Shown here: piece after piece, positions 63,262 through 64,000 of the stretch
How the letters are laid out: every line of letters begins with the position of its first letter
Position numbering within the stretch: the stretch's first letter is position 1
From: Candidatus Thiodiazotropha sp. (ex Codakia rugifera)
GTDB lineage: Bacteria > Pseudomonadota > Gammaproteobacteria > Chromatiales > Chromatiaceae
Assembly: GCA_025656675.1 (NCBI GenBank)
Contig: JAHXHN010000005.1
Location: 124,001-188,000, forward strand
Length of the DNA stretch: 64,000 nt
Direction of reading: 5' to 3'
Notes under the pieces: generated by a model
What the model saw: only the letters and a program-made list of their open reading frames with translations
What the model was told of the DNA's origin: nothing
Databases searched by the model: none
Position numbers and translations under genes: made by a program

Positions 63262-64000
63262 ATGCATACCACGCTACGACAGATGAGGGTCTTCACGACC
63301 GTTGCCAGGCATCTGAACTATACCCGGGCGGCCAATGAACTCCATCTCAGCCAACCGGCGGTATCAATGCAGATCAAGCAGTTGGAAGAGTCGGTGGGCC
63401 TGCCTCTGTTTGAGCATGCCGGCAAAAAGATCCAGCTTACCGAGGCCGGCAAAGAGATGTTCCAGTATGTGCGGACCATCTTTCAGACCTTCGAGGAGAT
63501 GGAAGAGGTTCTGGATGCCATGAAGGGACTTGATACCGGTCACCTCAATATCGCCGTGGCGAGTACGGTCAACTATTTCGCACCGAGGCTGCTCGCAGCC
63601 TTCAGCCGACAATATCCGGGTATCGACCTCAGCCTCGATGTCACCAACCGTGAACGACTGATGGGTCTGCTTAAGAATAACGAGATCGATATCGTTCTGA
63701 TGGGCTTGCCACCCGAGGATATCGAACTTGTTTATGAACCTTTTATGGATAATCCACTGGTGGTGATTGCGCCGCCCGGCCATCCGCTGCAGGGTGAACG
63801 TAGAATCCCGGTACAACGCCTGGCTGATGAGGTTTTCATCATGCGTGAGGCCGGCTCGGGTACCCGTTTAGCCATGGAACGCTATTTTGCCAAGCAGTCG
63901 ATAGTGATCAGTACCGGGATGCAGATGACCCGAAATGAGGCCATCAAACAGGCTGTAAGAGCCGGTATGGGTCTGGGTGTAGTGTCGTCACACACCATTG
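63262..64000 (+). CDS. cbbR: LysR-type transcriptional regulator CbbR, 5' part
   Basis: 246 residues before the window ends; the 3' end is missing. The helix-turn-helix region (about 1-60) is MHTTLRQMRVFTTVARHLNYTRAANELHLSQPAVSMQIKQLEESVGLPLFEHAGKKIQLTEAGKEMFQYV. The effector domain then begins (LNIAVASTVNYFAPRLLAAFSRQYPGIDLSLDVTNRERLM). CbbR activates RuBisCO operons on sensing metabolites. It is divergent from cbbL. An in-frame ATG at 63244 would add 6 residues; the 63262 start has AGAGAG close upstream and matches usual CbbR openings. Confidence 0.95.
   Translation, partial: MHTTLRQMRVFTTVARHLNYTRAANELHLSQPAVSMQIKQLEESVGLPLFEHAGKKIQLTEAGKEMFQYVRTIFQTFEEMEEVLDAMKGLDTGHLNIAVASTVNYFAPRLLAAFSRQYPGIDLSLDVTNRERLMGLLKNNEIDIVLMGLPPEDIELVYEPFMDNPLVVIAPPGHPLQGERRIPVQRLADEVFIMREAGSGTRLAMERYFAKQSIVISTGMQMTRNEAIKQAVRAGMGLGVVSSHTI

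Noticed and set aside
1-64000. CRISPR array, IS elements, rRNA or tRNA genes
   Set aside because: No regularly spaced repeats, transposase features or cloverleaf-like sequences were noticed; small tRNA genes could still be missed by eye.

Overview
The window looks like a chromosomal segment of a motile, chemoautotrophic, probably sulfur-oxidising gammaproteobacterium. The gene content resembles the Sedimenticola / 'Candidatus Thiodiazotropha' type, but that placement is inferred from gene content and protein style; no rRNA or sulfur-oxidation gene is present to prove it. Two complete RuBisCO modules (form IA cbbLS-cbbQ-cbbO and form II cbbM-cbbQ-cbbO) with a divergent cbbR lie at the right end. 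No tRNA, rRNA, CRISPR array, transposase or phage gene was seen.

Layout. (1) 1-4257: end of a flagellar filament cluster on the + strand (flgL end, fliC with a well-formed sigma-28 promoter, flaG, fliD, fliS, fliT-like). (2) 4471-13142: a minus-strand block with a DegT aminotransferase, an ATP-grasp ligase, a Gfo/Idh/MocA dehydrogenase, two methyltransferases, a desaturase-like membrane protein and a TPR-OGT-like glycosyltransferase. It is best read as a flagellin or surface-glycan modification island. (3) 13323-17820: housekeeping genes (ypjD, ffh, rpsP-rimM-trmD-rplS). (4) 17954-37769: mixed genes. These include a Pat-type protein acyltransferase divergent from an HDAC-like deacetylase, exonuclease I, an ankyrin lipoprotein, a K+ channel followed by a TrkA-like protein, an nrtR-like gene upstream of nadA with a palindromic operator candidate, HDOD and GAF-GGDEF proteins, a dynamin-like GTPase and an SCP2-like protein.

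(5) 37832-47471: a + strand set made of an RND adaptor, an RND pump with a long lysine-rich tail, two secreted Tyr/Arg/Pro-rich proteins with repeated aromatic-Arg motifs, a ParA-like ATPase, a DUF302-like membrane protein and a Met-rich membrane coiled-coil protein whose paralogue lies at 30391. This is the best candidate for an undescribed system. (6) 47734-50961: a FimX-like degenerate GGDEF/EAL protein and a DAHP synthase. (7) 51229-64000: the carbon fixation region. Both RuBisCO operons carry an almost identical 20-bp element upstream (one mismatch), so one regulator, presumably the divergent CbbR, probably controls both. Two uncharacterised small genes are divergent from cbbM. A second copy of the first, broken by one amber codon, lies beyond the form II cbbO.

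Several short intergenic inverted-repeat elements (AT-rich copies at 15627 and 53862, a 29-bp inverted repeat at 27993-28162, and a recurring GCAGTTGA-type motif) resemble non-autonomous repeats. One of them abuts the start codon of the form II cbbO.
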